This document shows, one piece after another, positions 33,723-42,779 of a stretch of 64,000 nucleotides of DNA (the first letter of the stretch is position 1; every line of letters starts with the position of its first letter). The stretch is from NCBI GenBank assembly GCA_958347955.1, contig CATVXH010000004.1:1-64000 (forward strand). The letters run 5' to 3'. Below the pieces are notes generated by a model. The model had not been told where the DNA came from and did no database searches. It saw nothing but the letters and a program-made list of their open reading frames with translations. A program made the translations under genes and the position numbers. Source of the DNA: an uncultured Sutterella sp. Its GTDB lineage: Bacteria > Pseudomonadota > Gammaproteobacteria > Burkholderiales > Burkholderiaceae_F.

Positions 33723-35654
33723 TCAGGTTCTCTTAAGTTTCAGATGCCCAAGACTGACGGAAGTTTTAAGTTTTCCGGACAGTGTCATTTCACACTTTCT
33801 GCAGTCGAAAGTCGCTTTGTAGACATTGGGCCCCGATTTCAGGATCAACGGATCGGGTCTGAACCGAATCTTTAATTCCGGGTTCGCTTTAACTTTTTCG
33901 ATATTATCTTTAAGGCACAATCCCAGAGCGTAACGCACACAGTGTTTGGTGACCATCAGGGCGACATCGCGTTTGACGCTGCCTGTTTCAAGCGCGGCTT
34001 CCGTAATTTCCGCGCCGTGTCGTCTGTAAAAACGAACGGCCTGTTCATTTAAAACATTGGCGCGAAAGTCTGTGGCATCCGGATAGGGCAGGTTTTCTGT
34101 GACAGGCGCGGGCTTAAGTTTTTGAAAATTCTCCGCGCGGGATTGGCTGAGTTTTTCGAGCGCCTGCCTTCTCATTGTGTTTACGATGCTTGACGGAGCG
34201 AAATAATCCTGATCATCGATAGCCATTGAGACGATTTCGAAATCGCTTTCACCGGTTTTCCTGAGGTTCTTTTCAATATTTTCACGGTTTTGTTCCGGTT
34301 TCCCCGCCTTTTGCAAGCGCTCGGGCAAACATTCGGCCAAACCAGTGTTGCCGTGTTCATCCTCGAGACGCAAGCGAAAGCCTTTTTCATCAGCTCTCCA
34401 ATACGCTTTAATGTCGATCGTTCTTTTTGCCGAGGGCTTGGCTAAAAGCTCTTCAAAGGCCTGATCGCGATTCCGATAGATGACGACCCCGGGTGCTAAT
34501 TGCGGATGTTTTTTTAAAATGGGACGCTCTCTGAGCGTTAATCGCCAACGACCGGCTTCCTGCTCCTCGGCGCGGTTGACGGCAAAGCCCATGAGCGTTT
34601 TTTCCCGAGTGAGATATGTTAGACCGTCGGCATTGTGAAGCGTTTCCCGTGACGCCACTTCGATACTGTCGTTTGTGACACGAAGAATCTTGCCGATTTT
34701 TTCACCTGCGTTTTTTGGCGTTTCAAATACAGCCATGTCATGGTGGCGTCCGCGGGTGAAGTAGTCGGTAAACCCGCGATTGAAAGATTTTTCCGGGACC
34801 GGGACGAAGTTAAAAACGCTTCGCCCGTCACTGGAACGACACAAATCACCTCGTCTTTTGAGAATCTCATCGATAAGAAGTCGATAGTGAGCTGTAATGT
34901 TTTTGACGTAAACGGCGTCTTTCAAGCGCCCTTCGATCTTAAAACTTCTGACGCCGGCGTCGATGAGAGCCTCTAAGTTTGATGACTGATTATTGTCTTT
35001 TAGCGATAGGACGTGCCGCTCATGGATGAGTTCGCGGCCATCTTCAGTAAAAACGCTGTAAGGCAGACGGCAAAGTTGAGCACAGGCGCCGCGGTTGGCG
35101 CTGCGGCCGGTGGCGGCGAAGCTTGCATAACACTGTCCGGAATAACTGACACAGAGCGCGCCATGGATGAAATATTCAATGCGCGCCGAATGAAGCGCGT
35201 CGTAGCTTTTGCGGATTTCCTCCAAACTCATTTCACGCGCAAGCACCACTTGTGAAAAACCCACGCTTTCCAGAAAGCGCGCTTTCTCAGGAGTCCTGAC
35301 ATCGCATTGGGTGGAAGCGTGCAGTTGAATGGGAGGCAGCTCGCTGTCAAGAATTCCCATGTCTTGGACAATTAAGGCATCCACACCGTTTTCATAGGCG
35401 AGTTGAGCCAAGCGGACCGCTTCAAGCCGTTCTTCATCATTGACGATTGTGTTGAGCGTCATGTACACGCGGGCGTTAAAACGATGCGCAAAGTCTGTTA
35501 GGCGCTTAATATCGGCAAAAGCATTGGCCGCCTCCACTCGAGCCCCAAATCCCGGCCCGCCGATATAGACAGCATCGGCGCCATGTAAAATGGCTTGAAT
35601 ACCAATATCAGCGTTTTTGGCTGGGGCTAGAAGTTCTATCGGTTGTGTTTTCAT
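33723..35654 (-). CDS. rlhA: U32 family protein, RlhA-like (23S rRNA C2501 hydroxylation)
   Basis: 643 residues (E. coli RlhA/YdcP about 653). The N-terminal U32 TIM-barrel domain begins IELLAPAKNADIGIQAILHGADAVYIG and contains EYFIHGALCVSYSGQCYASF and RGACAQLCRLPY; these cysteines, with DCRKCEM near the end, bind the Fe-S cluster. The long C-terminal part corresponds to the DUF3656 region that separates RlhA from shorter U32 proteins such as TrhP. The family uses prephenate-linked chemistry to hydroxylate RNA. Its start overlaps the ankyrin gene stop by four bases, as part of the tatD-ankyrin-rlhA run. Confidence 0.85.
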   Translation of the reverse strand: MKTQPIELLAPAKNADIGIQAILHGADAVYIGGPGFGARVEAANAFADIKRLTDFAHRFNARVYMTLNTIVNDEERLEAVRLAQLAYENGVDALIVQDMGILDSELPPIQLHASTQCDVRTPEKARFLESVGFSQVVLAREMSLEEIRKSYDALHSARIEYFIHGALCVSYSGQCYASFAATGRSANRGACAQLCRLPYSVFTEDGRELIHERHVLSLKDNNQSSNLEALIDAGVRSFKIEGRLKDAVYVKNITAHYRLLIDEILKRRGDLCRSSDGRSVFNFVPVPEKSFNRGFTDYFTRGRHHDMAVFETPKNAGEKIGKILRVTNDSIEVASRETLHNADGLTYLTREKTLMGFAVNRAEEQEAGRWRLTLRERPILKKHPQLAPGVVIYRNRDQAFEELLAKPSAKRTIDIKAYWRADEKGFRLRLEDEHGNTGLAECLPERLQKAGKPEQNRENIEKNLRKTGESDFEIVSMAIDDQDYFAPSSIVNTMRRQALEKLSQSRAENFQKLKPAPVTENLPYPDATDFRANVLNEQAVRFYRRHGAEITEAALETGSVKRDVALMVTKHCVRYALGLCLKDNIEKVKANPELKIRFRPDPLILKSGPNVYKATFDCRKCEMTLSGKLKTSVSLGHLKLKRT

Positions 35655-36436
35655 CGGACGACACCTGCCGGTTGAGTTTCAATGGGAGTTGAATGGGCAG
35701 AGGATAAATCGTTTTGGGCTTGTTCCTCAGATTTGTTTTCAGAAGATTGGTCTTGTGAAGTTTGAGGTTCAGGCCACGGGGCGCAGGCTTTGATTTCGAG
35801 TGTTTCAGCGAGTTTTGAGTCACCGCGCTTTAAGGCGATCGCCGAAGGGCTGATTCCTTGATCGTTGCAAAGCGTTTTGTCGGCACCGGCCGCTAAAAGA
35901 ACATTGACGGTGGAAGCGGAAATGGTGCGTGCGGCCATGTAAAGGGGAGTGACTCCGCGCTCAGTGCGCGCGTCAACATCCGCTCCTTTGTCAATGAGCC
36001 ATTTGGCCATGTCGGCTTGGCCGGTGCTTGCCGCATAATGAAGAGCAGTCCAGCCGTAATTCGCGTTTACCGGAGCGCCCATTTCAACGAGTTTTTGAGC
36101 AAGCGTCAAGTTGCCTTTGATGGCGGCGAGCATCAGAGGGGTCTCACCACGCAATGTCGGTACTTTCACATTGATTTTGAAACTTCTCAGCAATACCTGG
36201 TTGACGCTGACATCGGCGTCTGCCCGAATTGCAAACACCAGCGGAGTGTCGCCGTTGGGCAGGTAAAAATTCGGATCGTAGGCGAGTTCGCGAAGCATAT
36301 AAGCGACTTTACCGGCGTCATCGCGAAGAATCGCATCTTGCAACTGTTGAGCTAGGGAAATATTCGGTGCGACCGACTGGGCGGCGCAGGCAAGACTGGC
36401 GGTGCAAAGCGCGGCGCCAAGGCTAAATTTCAACAT
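35651..36436 (-). CDS. exported ankyrin-repeat protein
   Basis: 261 residues. Signal peptide 1-19 (MLKFSLGAALCTASLACAA). Four to five ankyrin repeats cover about 40-215 (GDTPLVFAIRADADVS, GETPLMLAAIKGNLTLA, GWTALHYAASTGQADMA, GVTPLYMAARTISAST). The tail after 220 is rich in Gln, Ser and Glu (SQDQSSENKSEEQAQND) and is probably unstructured. Such repeats mediate protein contacts; the partner is unknown. It overlaps tatD upstream by 14 bases and rlhA downstream by four, so all three are translated from one transcript. Confidence 0.87.
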   Translation of the reverse strand: MLKFSLGAALCTASLACAAQSVAPNISLAQQLQDAILRDDAGKVAYMLRELAYDPNFYLPNGDTPLVFAIRADADVSVNQVLLRSFKINVKVPTLRGETPLMLAAIKGNLTLAQKLVEMGAPVNANYGWTALHYAASTGQADMAKWLIDKGADVDARTERGVTPLYMAARTISASTVNVLLAAGADKTLCNDQGISPSAIALKRGDSKLAETLEIKACAPWPEPQTSQDQSSENKSEEQAQNDLSSAHSTPIETQPAGVVR

Positions 36437-37199
36437 GGTCTAATCCGAAAAAACGATTGGCGTTAAGCATGGTGAGGCGCGCAATTTCCTCAACACTTTG
36501 TTTTCGTAATTGCGCCAGAAATTGGGCAACATAAGGAACAAATGCCGGCTCGTTGCGTTTGCCTCGCAGAGGCACAGGCGCCAGATAAGGGCTATCGGTT
36601 TCAATGAAAATTCGGTCAGAGGGAGCTTTTTGAGCCACCTCCTGGATATCAGCGGCGCTGCGAAAGGTCACGATACCCGAAAAAGAGAGGTAACCTCCCA
36701 TGTCAAGCGCTTTCTTAGCAAAATCCCAATCACCGCAAAAGCAATGCAGAACAAAACCGGACAGCTCAGCACGGTTTGTTTTCAAAATATCAATAGTGTC
36801 GTTTTGAGCTTCGCGCGAGTGAATAATCAGTGGCTTTTTGGCCAATAGCGATGCCTCTATATGAGTGGCAAAACGATCTCTCTGCCAATCAAGAGGTTCA
36901 TGGCAGTAATGATAGTCAAGGCCCGTTTCGCCGACGGCAACCATTTTCGGGTGCTTAACCAGAGCGGCTATTTCCTCGGCAGTCAGATCCGGCAAATCCT
37001 TGTCTTGAGGACTTACAGCGAAAGCGCCGTACAGTCCTTCAGTTGCCGCGGTCATCTCCAACACCGGCGCGATTTCTGCCTCTTCTGTGGCGACAATGAC
37101 CAAGCGGGTGACTTTAGCTTGCTTCATGCGCTCAATCACCTCACTTCTGTCATCATCAAATTGGGGCATATGAATATGGCAGTGAGTGTCAAAAAACAT
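36423..37199 (-). CDS. tatD: TatD-family metal-dependent deoxyribonuclease
   Basis: 258 residues. The amidohydrolase-type TIM barrel has all metal motifs: FFDTHCHIHMPQ at the start, VGETGLDYHY, PLIIHSRE, LHCFCGD and ETDSPYLAPVPLRGKRN. TatD proteins act as 3'-5' DNases in repair. YcfH is a close paralogue, and the assignment between the two is uncertain. First gene of the tatD-ankyrin-rlhA run; the tatD-ankyrin pairing is known from other betaproteobacteria. Confidence 0.92.
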   Translation of the reverse strand: MFFDTHCHIHMPQFDDDRSEVIERMKQAKVTRLVIVATEEAEIAPVLEMTAATEGLYGAFAVSPQDKDLPDLTAEEIAALVKHPKMVAVGETGLDYHYCHEPLDWQRDRFATHIEASLLAKKPLIIHSREAQNDTIDILKTNRAELSGFVLHCFCGDWDFAKKALDMGGYLSFSGIVTFRSAADIQEVAQKAPSDRIFIETDSPYLAPVPLRGKRNEPAFVPYVAQFLAQLRKQSVEEIARLTMLNANRFFGLDHVEI

Positions 37200-37215
37200 A
37201 ATCGTTAATACTTTG

Positions 37216-37237
37216 AAAGGGGCCGAGAGGCCCCTTT
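37216..37237 (-). terminator. possible terminator after the acyl-CoA ligase gene
   Basis: Nine-base stem AAAGGGGCC / GGCCCCTTT with a four-base loop, 18 bases past the ligase stop and just upstream of tatD. There is no clear T run, so it may be weak or a read-through point. Confidence 0.5.
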
Positions 37238-37254
37238 GTGTTGTTTATCTCAGA

Positions 37255-39087
37255 TTAACGCTTGCGGCTTAAATCGTAGAGCTCTTCGATTTCTTTAGAA
37301 AAGCGCTCGGCGATTTGGCGGCGTCGCAATTTCATCGTGGGCGTTAAAAGTCCGTCTTCCGCGGTCCAGTGCTTGCGAAGAATGTAGACGTTTCTTGGCA
37401 CGCAATATTGCGGGAAGTGCCGCGCGGCCATGCGCACACGCTTGACCACCTTGGCTCGCAAGTCGCGGCATAAGTTAAGAGCGGGGCTGTCAGGCGTAAT
37501 ACCCACTTCTTCACAAATCAGCTTAAAGAGCATGTCATTGACGACAACCAGCGCCGTGATGTAGGGGCGGCCTTCGCCCACCACCATCACTTGTTCAAAG
37601 AGATGGTCTTCCTGAATGGCAAATTCGACATCGACAGGACTAATTTTTTCACCGGTGCTTGTGACAATGATTTCCTTAATACGCCCCTTGATGCGTACGC
37701 GGCCGCCATCGCTTAAGTCAACCTGGTCGCCGGTTCTCAGCCAACCGTCGGAAGTAAAGGATTCGGCGGTTTCTTTAGGCAGGTTCCAATAACCTTTCAT
37801 CATGCTGGGACCGTATACCTGAAGTTCTTCGTTGTCGCCGGCGCGTACCTGACAGCGCGCGAGCGGCAAACCGACGGTGCTAGGGTGGTTACCGGTCATG
37901 CCGTTCATGGAAATCACCGGACTGTATTCGGTGAGTCCATAAGCTTGGCGAATGTTGATACCCATCGCGCAGAAGAATTTTGCCACCATGCCGTTGAGGG
38001 CGGCTCCGCCGCTCACAATGTATTTAAAGCGTGAGCCGAAAAGGTCTCTGACCGGCTGCGCGGCCTTGTCGTAATAAAGTGTCTTGATTACATCGTCGAG
38101 TGCCGGCAAGCCGTCGTTTTCAACAGGCAAATCATTGGCTCGGCAGAAATCGCGCCAACCGGCTGCCACCACGCGCTCGACCATGGTTTGTGTTGAAGCG
38201 CCCATGCGGTTGTATTGGGCTTGGATTTTCGCATAAAACTGCTCGAGGATGCGGGGCACCGAGCACATCACAGTGGGTTCAATATCCTTAAAGTCCTCAG
38301 CCAGGCGCATGGGGCCGCGACTAAAGACAAGAGTGGCGCCATGAGCGACGCAGTTATAGTAAGTGGCCGTGCGTTCGAACGTGTGCGACAAGGGCAAGTA
38401 TGACAGAAACAGATCCTCATCGGTAAGCGGCATCTGTTTGGCAATGTCTTGAACATTTGAGAGAACAGCTCTGTGAGTGAGCATCACGCCTTTCGGGCGA
38501 CCTGTTGTGCCCGAGGTGTAAACAATGGCGGCGAGGTCCTCTTCACCGGGACCGGCAGGCAAGTCGGATTCTTTGATGTGCTCGCCATTGTCAAGCCATT
38601 GTTGCAAGCCGCAATAGCGAGTGGCTTTACTCATTCCCTCTTCCTCCTCGGTGGTAAATACCACTTGTTCGAGGGTAGGAACCGGGGTGTCAGAATTAAA
38701 AATAGCGTTCCAACGGGCTTTGGTCGTTGTCACCAAAAATCTGCAACCGCTGTCGCTCATGATGTAGGCGGCAGACTCCGGTGTGTCAATGGCGTGCAAC
38801 GGCACGGGCACCAAAGCGTTGGCCAAGGCGGCTTGGTCAAAAATCAGTGCGTCAAGCGAATTAATTAAAAGCATGGCCACTCGGTCACCGCGTTTTAAGT
38901 CCATGGCGGCAAACGCTTTTCGCCAGCGCATCACTTTGTCAGCAAATTCACGCCAAGTGACGCTTCTCCAACTTTCACTCTCATAATCAAAATATCGGTA
39001 ACCTTCTTTGTCCGGTTTGGTTGCCAGAGTGTGCTCGAGCATTTCGGGAAGCGTTTTGAAATCGTCAATATATGTATGACCGGCCAT
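37255..39087 (-). CDS. long-chain acyl-CoA synthetase (AMP-binding), copy B
   Basis: 610 residues. ANL-family adenylating enzyme that activates fatty acids to acyl-CoA. The phosphate-binding loop AIVYTSGTTGRPKGVMLTH lies near 190. YGLTEYSPVIS is the A5 motif, and DGWLRTGDQVDL with RIKGRIKEIIVTSTGEKISP covers A7-A8. The fold is complete. It is about 45-50% identical by eye to the next gene upstream on the same strand and arose from it by duplication. Substrate chain length cannot be read. Confidence 0.88.
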   Translation of the reverse strand: MAGHTYIDDFKTLPEMLEHTLATKPDKEGYRYFDYESESWRSVTWREFADKVMRWRKAFAAMDLKRGDRVAMLLINSLDALIFDQAALANALVPVPLHAIDTPESAAYIMSDSGCRFLVTTTKARWNAIFNSDTPVPTLEQVVFTTEEEEGMSKATRYCGLQQWLDNGEHIKESDLPAGPGEEDLAAIVYTSGTTGRPKGVMLTHRAVLSNVQDIAKQMPLTDEDLFLSYLPLSHTFERTATYYNCVAHGATLVFSRGPMRLAEDFKDIEPTVMCSVPRILEQFYAKIQAQYNRMGASTQTMVERVVAAGWRDFCRANDLPVENDGLPALDDVIKTLYYDKAAQPVRDLFGSRFKYIVSGGAALNGMVAKFFCAMGINIRQAYGLTEYSPVISMNGMTGNHPSTVGLPLARCQVRAGDNEELQVYGPSMMKGYWNLPKETAESFTSDGWLRTGDQVDLSDGGRVRIKGRIKEIIVTSTGEKISPVDVEFAIQEDHLFEQVMVVGEGRPYITALVVVNDMLFKLICEEVGITPDSPALNLCRDLRAKVVKRVRMAARHFPQYCVPRNVYILRKHWTAEDGLLTPTMKLRRRQIAERFSKEIEELYDLSRKR

Positions 39088-39185
39088 TTTTATATCTTTG
39101 AAAGGTTTTCACTAAACAAATTATTTTACCTAAAGGCAGATCGAATTTATCAAGGCAGAAACAATGATTTTCTATTGCGGGAGAC

Positions 39186-39213
39186 AAAAAAAGCGGGAAG
39201 AGAAACTTCCCGC
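39186..39213 (-). terminator. terminator between the two acyl-CoA synthetase genes
   Basis: Stem GCGGGAAG / CTTCCCGC with loop AGAAA. On the minus strand it is followed by seven T. It lies 22 bases past the upstream ligase stop, so the downstream copy probably has its own promoter in 39088-39185. Confidence 0.82.
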
Positions 39214-39234
39214 CCTGTGTGCGTCGCGCTTGCC

Positions 39235-41082
39235 TTAGCCCGCATGGGTTTCGTAGAGTTTATTGATTTCGTCTTGGAAACGAGCCTTAATAATGCGGCG
39301 TTTTAATTTCAAAGTGGGTGTGAGCATCCCGTTTTCAATTGTCCAAGGTGTAAGCGACAATATCATTGCTCGCGGCACTCCGTATTGGGGGAATCCGCGG
39401 GTGACTTTCTTGATGCGGCGCAGGAGATTCTGATGCACCGCCTTAGCCTTCAGCGAAGACGGGTCGTTTGGATCAAGATTAAGTTCTTTGGCGAGCTCCT
39501 TCCAACGCTCTGCTTCAAGTACCGTCACAATACTGATATAGGGAAGATCCTCGCCGACGGCCATTACCTGAGAAAAAATGGGATCCGACTCAATTAGCAT
39601 TTCAAGGTCTGCGGGCGGAATTTTTTCACCGGTGCTCGTCACAATGATTTCCTTGATCCGACCTTTAATGCGCACTTGTCCGGTCGGCAAGATATCCGCT
39701 TGGTCGCCCGTTTTGAGCCAGCCGTCTTCGGTAAAAATTTCCGCGGTGGCATCCGGTCGGTTCCAGTAGCCCTTCATTACGCACGGTCCCTTAACTTGCA
39801 GTTCGTCATTTTCACCCAAACGCAGTTGCATATTGGGCAATGGCGCACCGACAGTGGAAGGATCGTTGTGGTGCTCTTTGTTGACCGTCAGGACAGGGCT
39901 GGTTTCAGTCATACCGTAGCCCTGATAAATGGGGATGCCCAATCCGATGAAAACCCGAGCCACGGTTTGATTGAGCGCGGCCCCGCCGGAGATAAAGGCG
40001 TGAGGCTTGATTCCGCCGAAAACATCACGAAGCGAAGTGCCGACTTTCTGGTCGAGCCAGTCGCCCACCAGACCGTCCAAGCATTCACGCCAGGTGTGTT
40101 CAACAGTCAGACCGTTTTCTTTGCAAAAACGTCGCCAGCCCACTTCCACAGCCCAATTGAAAACATAACGGGCAACCGCGCCTTTTTTGGCAAGTTTATC
40201 GTTTAACTTGGCATACACCCGTTCATAAATTCGCGGCACAGACATCAAAATTGTCGGTCGCACATAGTGCATGTCATCGACAATTTGCAAAATGTTGCGG
40301 TTGAAGTAAATTTGGTTGCCCATACCCATGGCAAGGTAGTAGGTCGTTGTTCGCTCGAAGGTATGCGACATCGGTAAAAACGAGAACCATGTGTCTTCGG
40401 GAGACGGGCAAATGTTCTGCATGACTCCCTTGGCATTCTCAAGAATGTTCTCGTGCGTGAGCATCACTCCCTTAGGACGTCCTGTGGTGCCTGAGGTATA
40501 CACCAACGCGGCTAAATCCGAGGGTTCAATGTTGATTTCCGGCGGGGTGATGTTTTCGGCCGCATCCAGCCAATCGGCCAGCGTGCAAACATTGATGCCG
40601 GCGTTGTTAACCTGGTCGTCTTCAGGGACCGTGTCATCGGTGATGATGACCGCTTTAAGATTGGGAAGGGTGTCGGCTTGTCGAATGCCTTTCCATTTGA
40701 GGTATTTGGCAGTCACCAAGACGCGGGCTTCACTGTCATTTAAGATAAAAGCACTTGATCCCGGTGTGTCAACGGCGTGCAGGGGAACAGGCACCAAACC
40801 GCAGGCGAGCGCTGCCTGGTCAAAACAAATGGCATCGATACAGTTTGGCAGCAACATCGCCACGCGGGAACCTTTTTCAAGGTTAAATTTCGCAAAAGAT
40901 CGGCGCCAGCGCTGCACCCTTTCATAAAGTTCACGATAGGTGAGCGTTTTCCAGGTTTTTTCAGACGTAACGTATTGAGTAAGCGCGGGAAGATCATCAT
41001 GGCGTCCCAAGTGGTGAGTGAGAACCTCAGTAAGGACGCGGATTTTCAAGAAATCTTCATAACGGGTTTGGGTGGTTTCCAT
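39235..41082 (-). CDS. long-chain acyl-CoA synthetase (AMP-binding), copy A
   Basis: 615 residues with the same layout as copy B: LAALVYTSGTTGRPKGVMLTH near 190, YGMTETSPVLTVN, DGWLKTGDQADILP and RIKGRIKEIIVTSTGEKIPP. The N-terminal part differs more (RYEDFLKIRVLTEVLTHHLG), and so do regions lining the likely acyl pocket, suggesting different chain preference. There is a long AT-rich, structured intergenic stretch upstream. Confidence 0.88.
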   Translation of the reverse strand: METTQTRYEDFLKIRVLTEVLTHHLGRHDDLPALTQYVTSEKTWKTLTYRELYERVQRWRRSFAKFNLEKGSRVAMLLPNCIDAICFDQAALACGLVPVPLHAVDTPGSSAFILNDSEARVLVTAKYLKWKGIRQADTLPNLKAVIITDDTVPEDDQVNNAGINVCTLADWLDAAENITPPEINIEPSDLAALVYTSGTTGRPKGVMLTHENILENAKGVMQNICPSPEDTWFSFLPMSHTFERTTTYYLAMGMGNQIYFNRNILQIVDDMHYVRPTILMSVPRIYERVYAKLNDKLAKKGAVARYVFNWAVEVGWRRFCKENGLTVEHTWRECLDGLVGDWLDQKVGTSLRDVFGGIKPHAFISGGAALNQTVARVFIGLGIPIYQGYGMTETSPVLTVNKEHHNDPSTVGAPLPNMQLRLGENDELQVKGPCVMKGYWNRPDATAEIFTEDGWLKTGDQADILPTGQVRIKGRIKEIIVTSTGEKIPPADLEMLIESDPIFSQVMAVGEDLPYISIVTVLEAERWKELAKELNLDPNDPSSLKAKAVHQNLLRRIKKVTRGFPQYGVPRAMILSLTPWTIENGMLTPTLKLKRRIIKARFQDEINKLYETHAG

Positions 41083-41496
41083 GACGTCTCTATAGCAGAT
41101 TTGACTGAACGTAACCGAATAAGAATACTGGTATTTGCCCTTAATGTTAAGAGATTCATCCGAATGGATTAGCCATTAAATCGAAAGAAACAAAAGAAAA
41201 CTTTTAAAATCAGTGTGATATAAATAATTCTATTTTTTTTGTAATAAATCGTGGAAAATCGGCTGAAAATAGGTGAAATAACCTAAAATTTCATAAAATT
41301 TCTCTGAAAAAACAAGTAGATGTTATTGCAATAAATTTTTTTACTCTAAAATCTTATCCAGATCTTAAGCATGTAAGCTCCTCAATGTAAGGGCTGATTC
41401 ATCGCCTGGTCAGCATGAAGAATCTCTTACCATGCTTCTTAAATAGGTTATCGAAATTGGGCAACGAGTTTCGGTAACCTATTTTCAATTGAGCCT
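41083..41496. other. AT-rich intergenic region with paired segments
   Basis: No gene is visible in this 414-base stretch. 41190-41370 is very AT-rich and includes the palindrome TTATTGCAATAA (41323-41334). From 41367, AAGCATGTAAG can pair (one bulge) with CTTACCATGCTT ending near 41438, enclosing GCTGA/TCAGC. A further hairpin AAATAGGTTA-CGAAA / TTTCG-TAACCTATTT spans 41441-41484 next to the lipoprotein stop and may be its terminator. The purpose of the rest is unknown. Confidence 0.5.
41441..41484 (-). terminator. hairpin after the NlpE-like lipoprotein gene
   Basis: A fifteen-pair stem with one mismatch and a 12-base loop, 13 bases past the stop. It lacks a good T run, so function as a terminator is only likely. 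Confidence 0.5.
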
Positions 41497-42429
41497 TCAA
41501 AATTTTTTCTCAAGTGTGTAGTTGAGTTTAGAGCGGATAATTTTGAAATCCCCGGTCAACAGAGTGAGTTTCTGACCGTCATCACTGACCAGAAAGTTGT
41601 AGCGATGGCCGTCGCCGTCACAAATGAGTTGCCAGACGGTGGCGTTATTGTCGTCGGCGCTGCCGCGAAGCGTCAATCGCCTTCCGGTGTATGTGAAAGT
41701 TTTATCCAGACTGTCGTGAGCCTCAAGATAGGTCATCCTCAGAAGAAAATCACCATCGCCGCTGTGCCGGCGGTGGCGAATGTACAGCTCATAACGGATA
41801 CCAGGTCCGTCAGCTGCCGGCAATACTCCTTCAAAAGCAGCTGATTGTTGTTGACCGAGAGAGCGGTCAGATAAGCTTTCCGGTTCCCTAAAAATCAATT
41901 TCCCTCTTTGATGGATGGTCCAGCGGCCATCTGTCAAACGAAGATTTTTTGTATCGTCATCTTCAATATTCCATACAAAAGTGCCGTCTGGCAAGGTCCG
42001 TCTGTGAAGAGTTTCGATGAGATTCTCGGCAGTGATGAATAAGTCGGCAGTGAGCTGATCGGCGCTCAAAGTAACGTAAATGGCGCGATTGGAGCCGTCA
42101 ACAGCCTCTGTTCGGATTGGGTTATTTAAAAAGAGTTCGAGCAAACGATCATTGACTTTTTTTAGCGTCGAAATTTTTCCCGCGCTCTGTCCTTCTTTGT
42201 AGACTCCCTTGTACTGCACACGAACCGTATCTCCAATCAATAGACCTCTTAATGCGCTGCGGTCAGCTTCAGCAGTGGAAAAACTCATCTGCCGGTGATC
42301 CGCGTCGGTAATGATTAACGTATTCATCGTGGCATCGATGACGACGCCTTCGGTTGTGTGGGTGCCGATCGTTGAGCAAGCCGATAAGGCGACTGCGCTA
42401 ATCAGCGTGGTGACAAATTTATTGAGCAT
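41497..42429 (-). CDS. NlpE-like lipoprotein lacking the CxxC motif
   Basis: 310 residues. Lipoprotein signal peptide with lipobox ALSAC (Cys18). Residues about 20-95 form a small beta domain (TEGVVIDATMNTLIITDADH, GDTVRVQYKGVYKEG). The C-terminal ~115 residues follow the NlpE N-domain pattern, opening FEGVLPAADGPGIRYELYI where NlpE has G-x-L-P-C-A-D-C-x-G-I. Both cysteines are replaced (Ala, Gly), so the disulphide/metal site is absent. In E. coli NlpE signals envelope and copper stress through Cpx. Here a structural or sensing role without redox chemistry is more likely. Single gene with its own hairpin downstream. Confidence 0.75.
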   Translation of the reverse strand: MLNKFVTTLISAVALSACSTIGTHTTEGVVIDATMNTLIITDADHRQMSFSTAEADRSALRGLLIGDTVRVQYKGVYKEGQSAGKISTLKKVNDRLLELFLNNPIRTEAVDGSNRAIYVTLSADQLTADLFITAENLIETLHRRTLPDGTFVWNIEDDDTKNLRLTDGRWTIHQRGKLIFREPESLSDRSLGQQQSAAFEGVLPAADGPGIRYELYIRHRRHSGDGDFLLRMTYLEAHDSLDKTFTYTGRRLTLRGSADDNNATVWQLICDGDGHRYNFLVSDDGQKLTLLTGDFKIIRSKLNYTLEKKF

Positions 42430-42556
42430 GCCCGCTCCTTTTTGAAGGCCAAGCTTTCATCATTTTAAGGACAACGTATTGTTTTTCCTCAGATTTAGTT
42501 ATGCAAGTTCCAAATATTAAATAATAAACAAGGAATAGAAAAGAAAAGTCTACAGA

Positions 42557-42572
42557 ACACTATATGTTGTAT
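42557..42572. promoter_or_regulatory. predicted NrdR box
   Basis: ACACTATATGTTGTAT matches the NrdR consensus ACACWATATATWGTGT at 14 of 16 positions. NrdR represses ribonucleotide reductase genes when dATP is high. Sites normally come in pairs about 31 bp apart; I do not find a good partner. Confidence 0.6.
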
Positions 42573-42638
42573 TAAAGGGTAAACCCCAAGAGTTCGAGAC
42601 AAATGTCTATCCCATGATAATCAAGCGATTTTTGTGAA

Positions 42639-42647
42639 TGTGGATAA
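42639..42647 (-). promoter_or_regulatory. DnaA box upstream of nrdD
   Basis: TGTGGATAA is the exact complement of the consensus DnaA box TTATCCACA. DnaA controls nrdAB in E. coli; a single box here could act similarly or be chance. Confidence 0.5.
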
Positions 42648-42779
42648 GTCTTAAAACTAAATATGGGGTTCATTAAAAAAGTGCTTATTTTGTAGGCAAT
42701 AAAGTGCTCAACACTCGTTTAGAGTAAATACGCAAATCGCTCGTTGTTTGGGGCGATATTCGTTTTTTGGAGATCTCAG

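Larger units (their letters stand above)
42430..42779. other. nrd regulatory region
   Basis: 350 bases between divergent genes, with no ORF. It holds an NrdR-box match at 42557-42572 and a perfect DnaA box at 42639-42647 (both listed), and an AT-rich stretch (42500-42545). I see no complete FNR site. Confidence 0.7.

Noticed and set aside
41323..41334. Palindrome TTATTGCAATAA
   Set aside because: Twelve bases in a very AT-rich stretch; likely chance, with no second copy seen nearby.
42614..42626. Possible FNR half site (ATCAA) upstream of nrdD
   Set aside because: The partner half TTGAT is not present at the required spacing.
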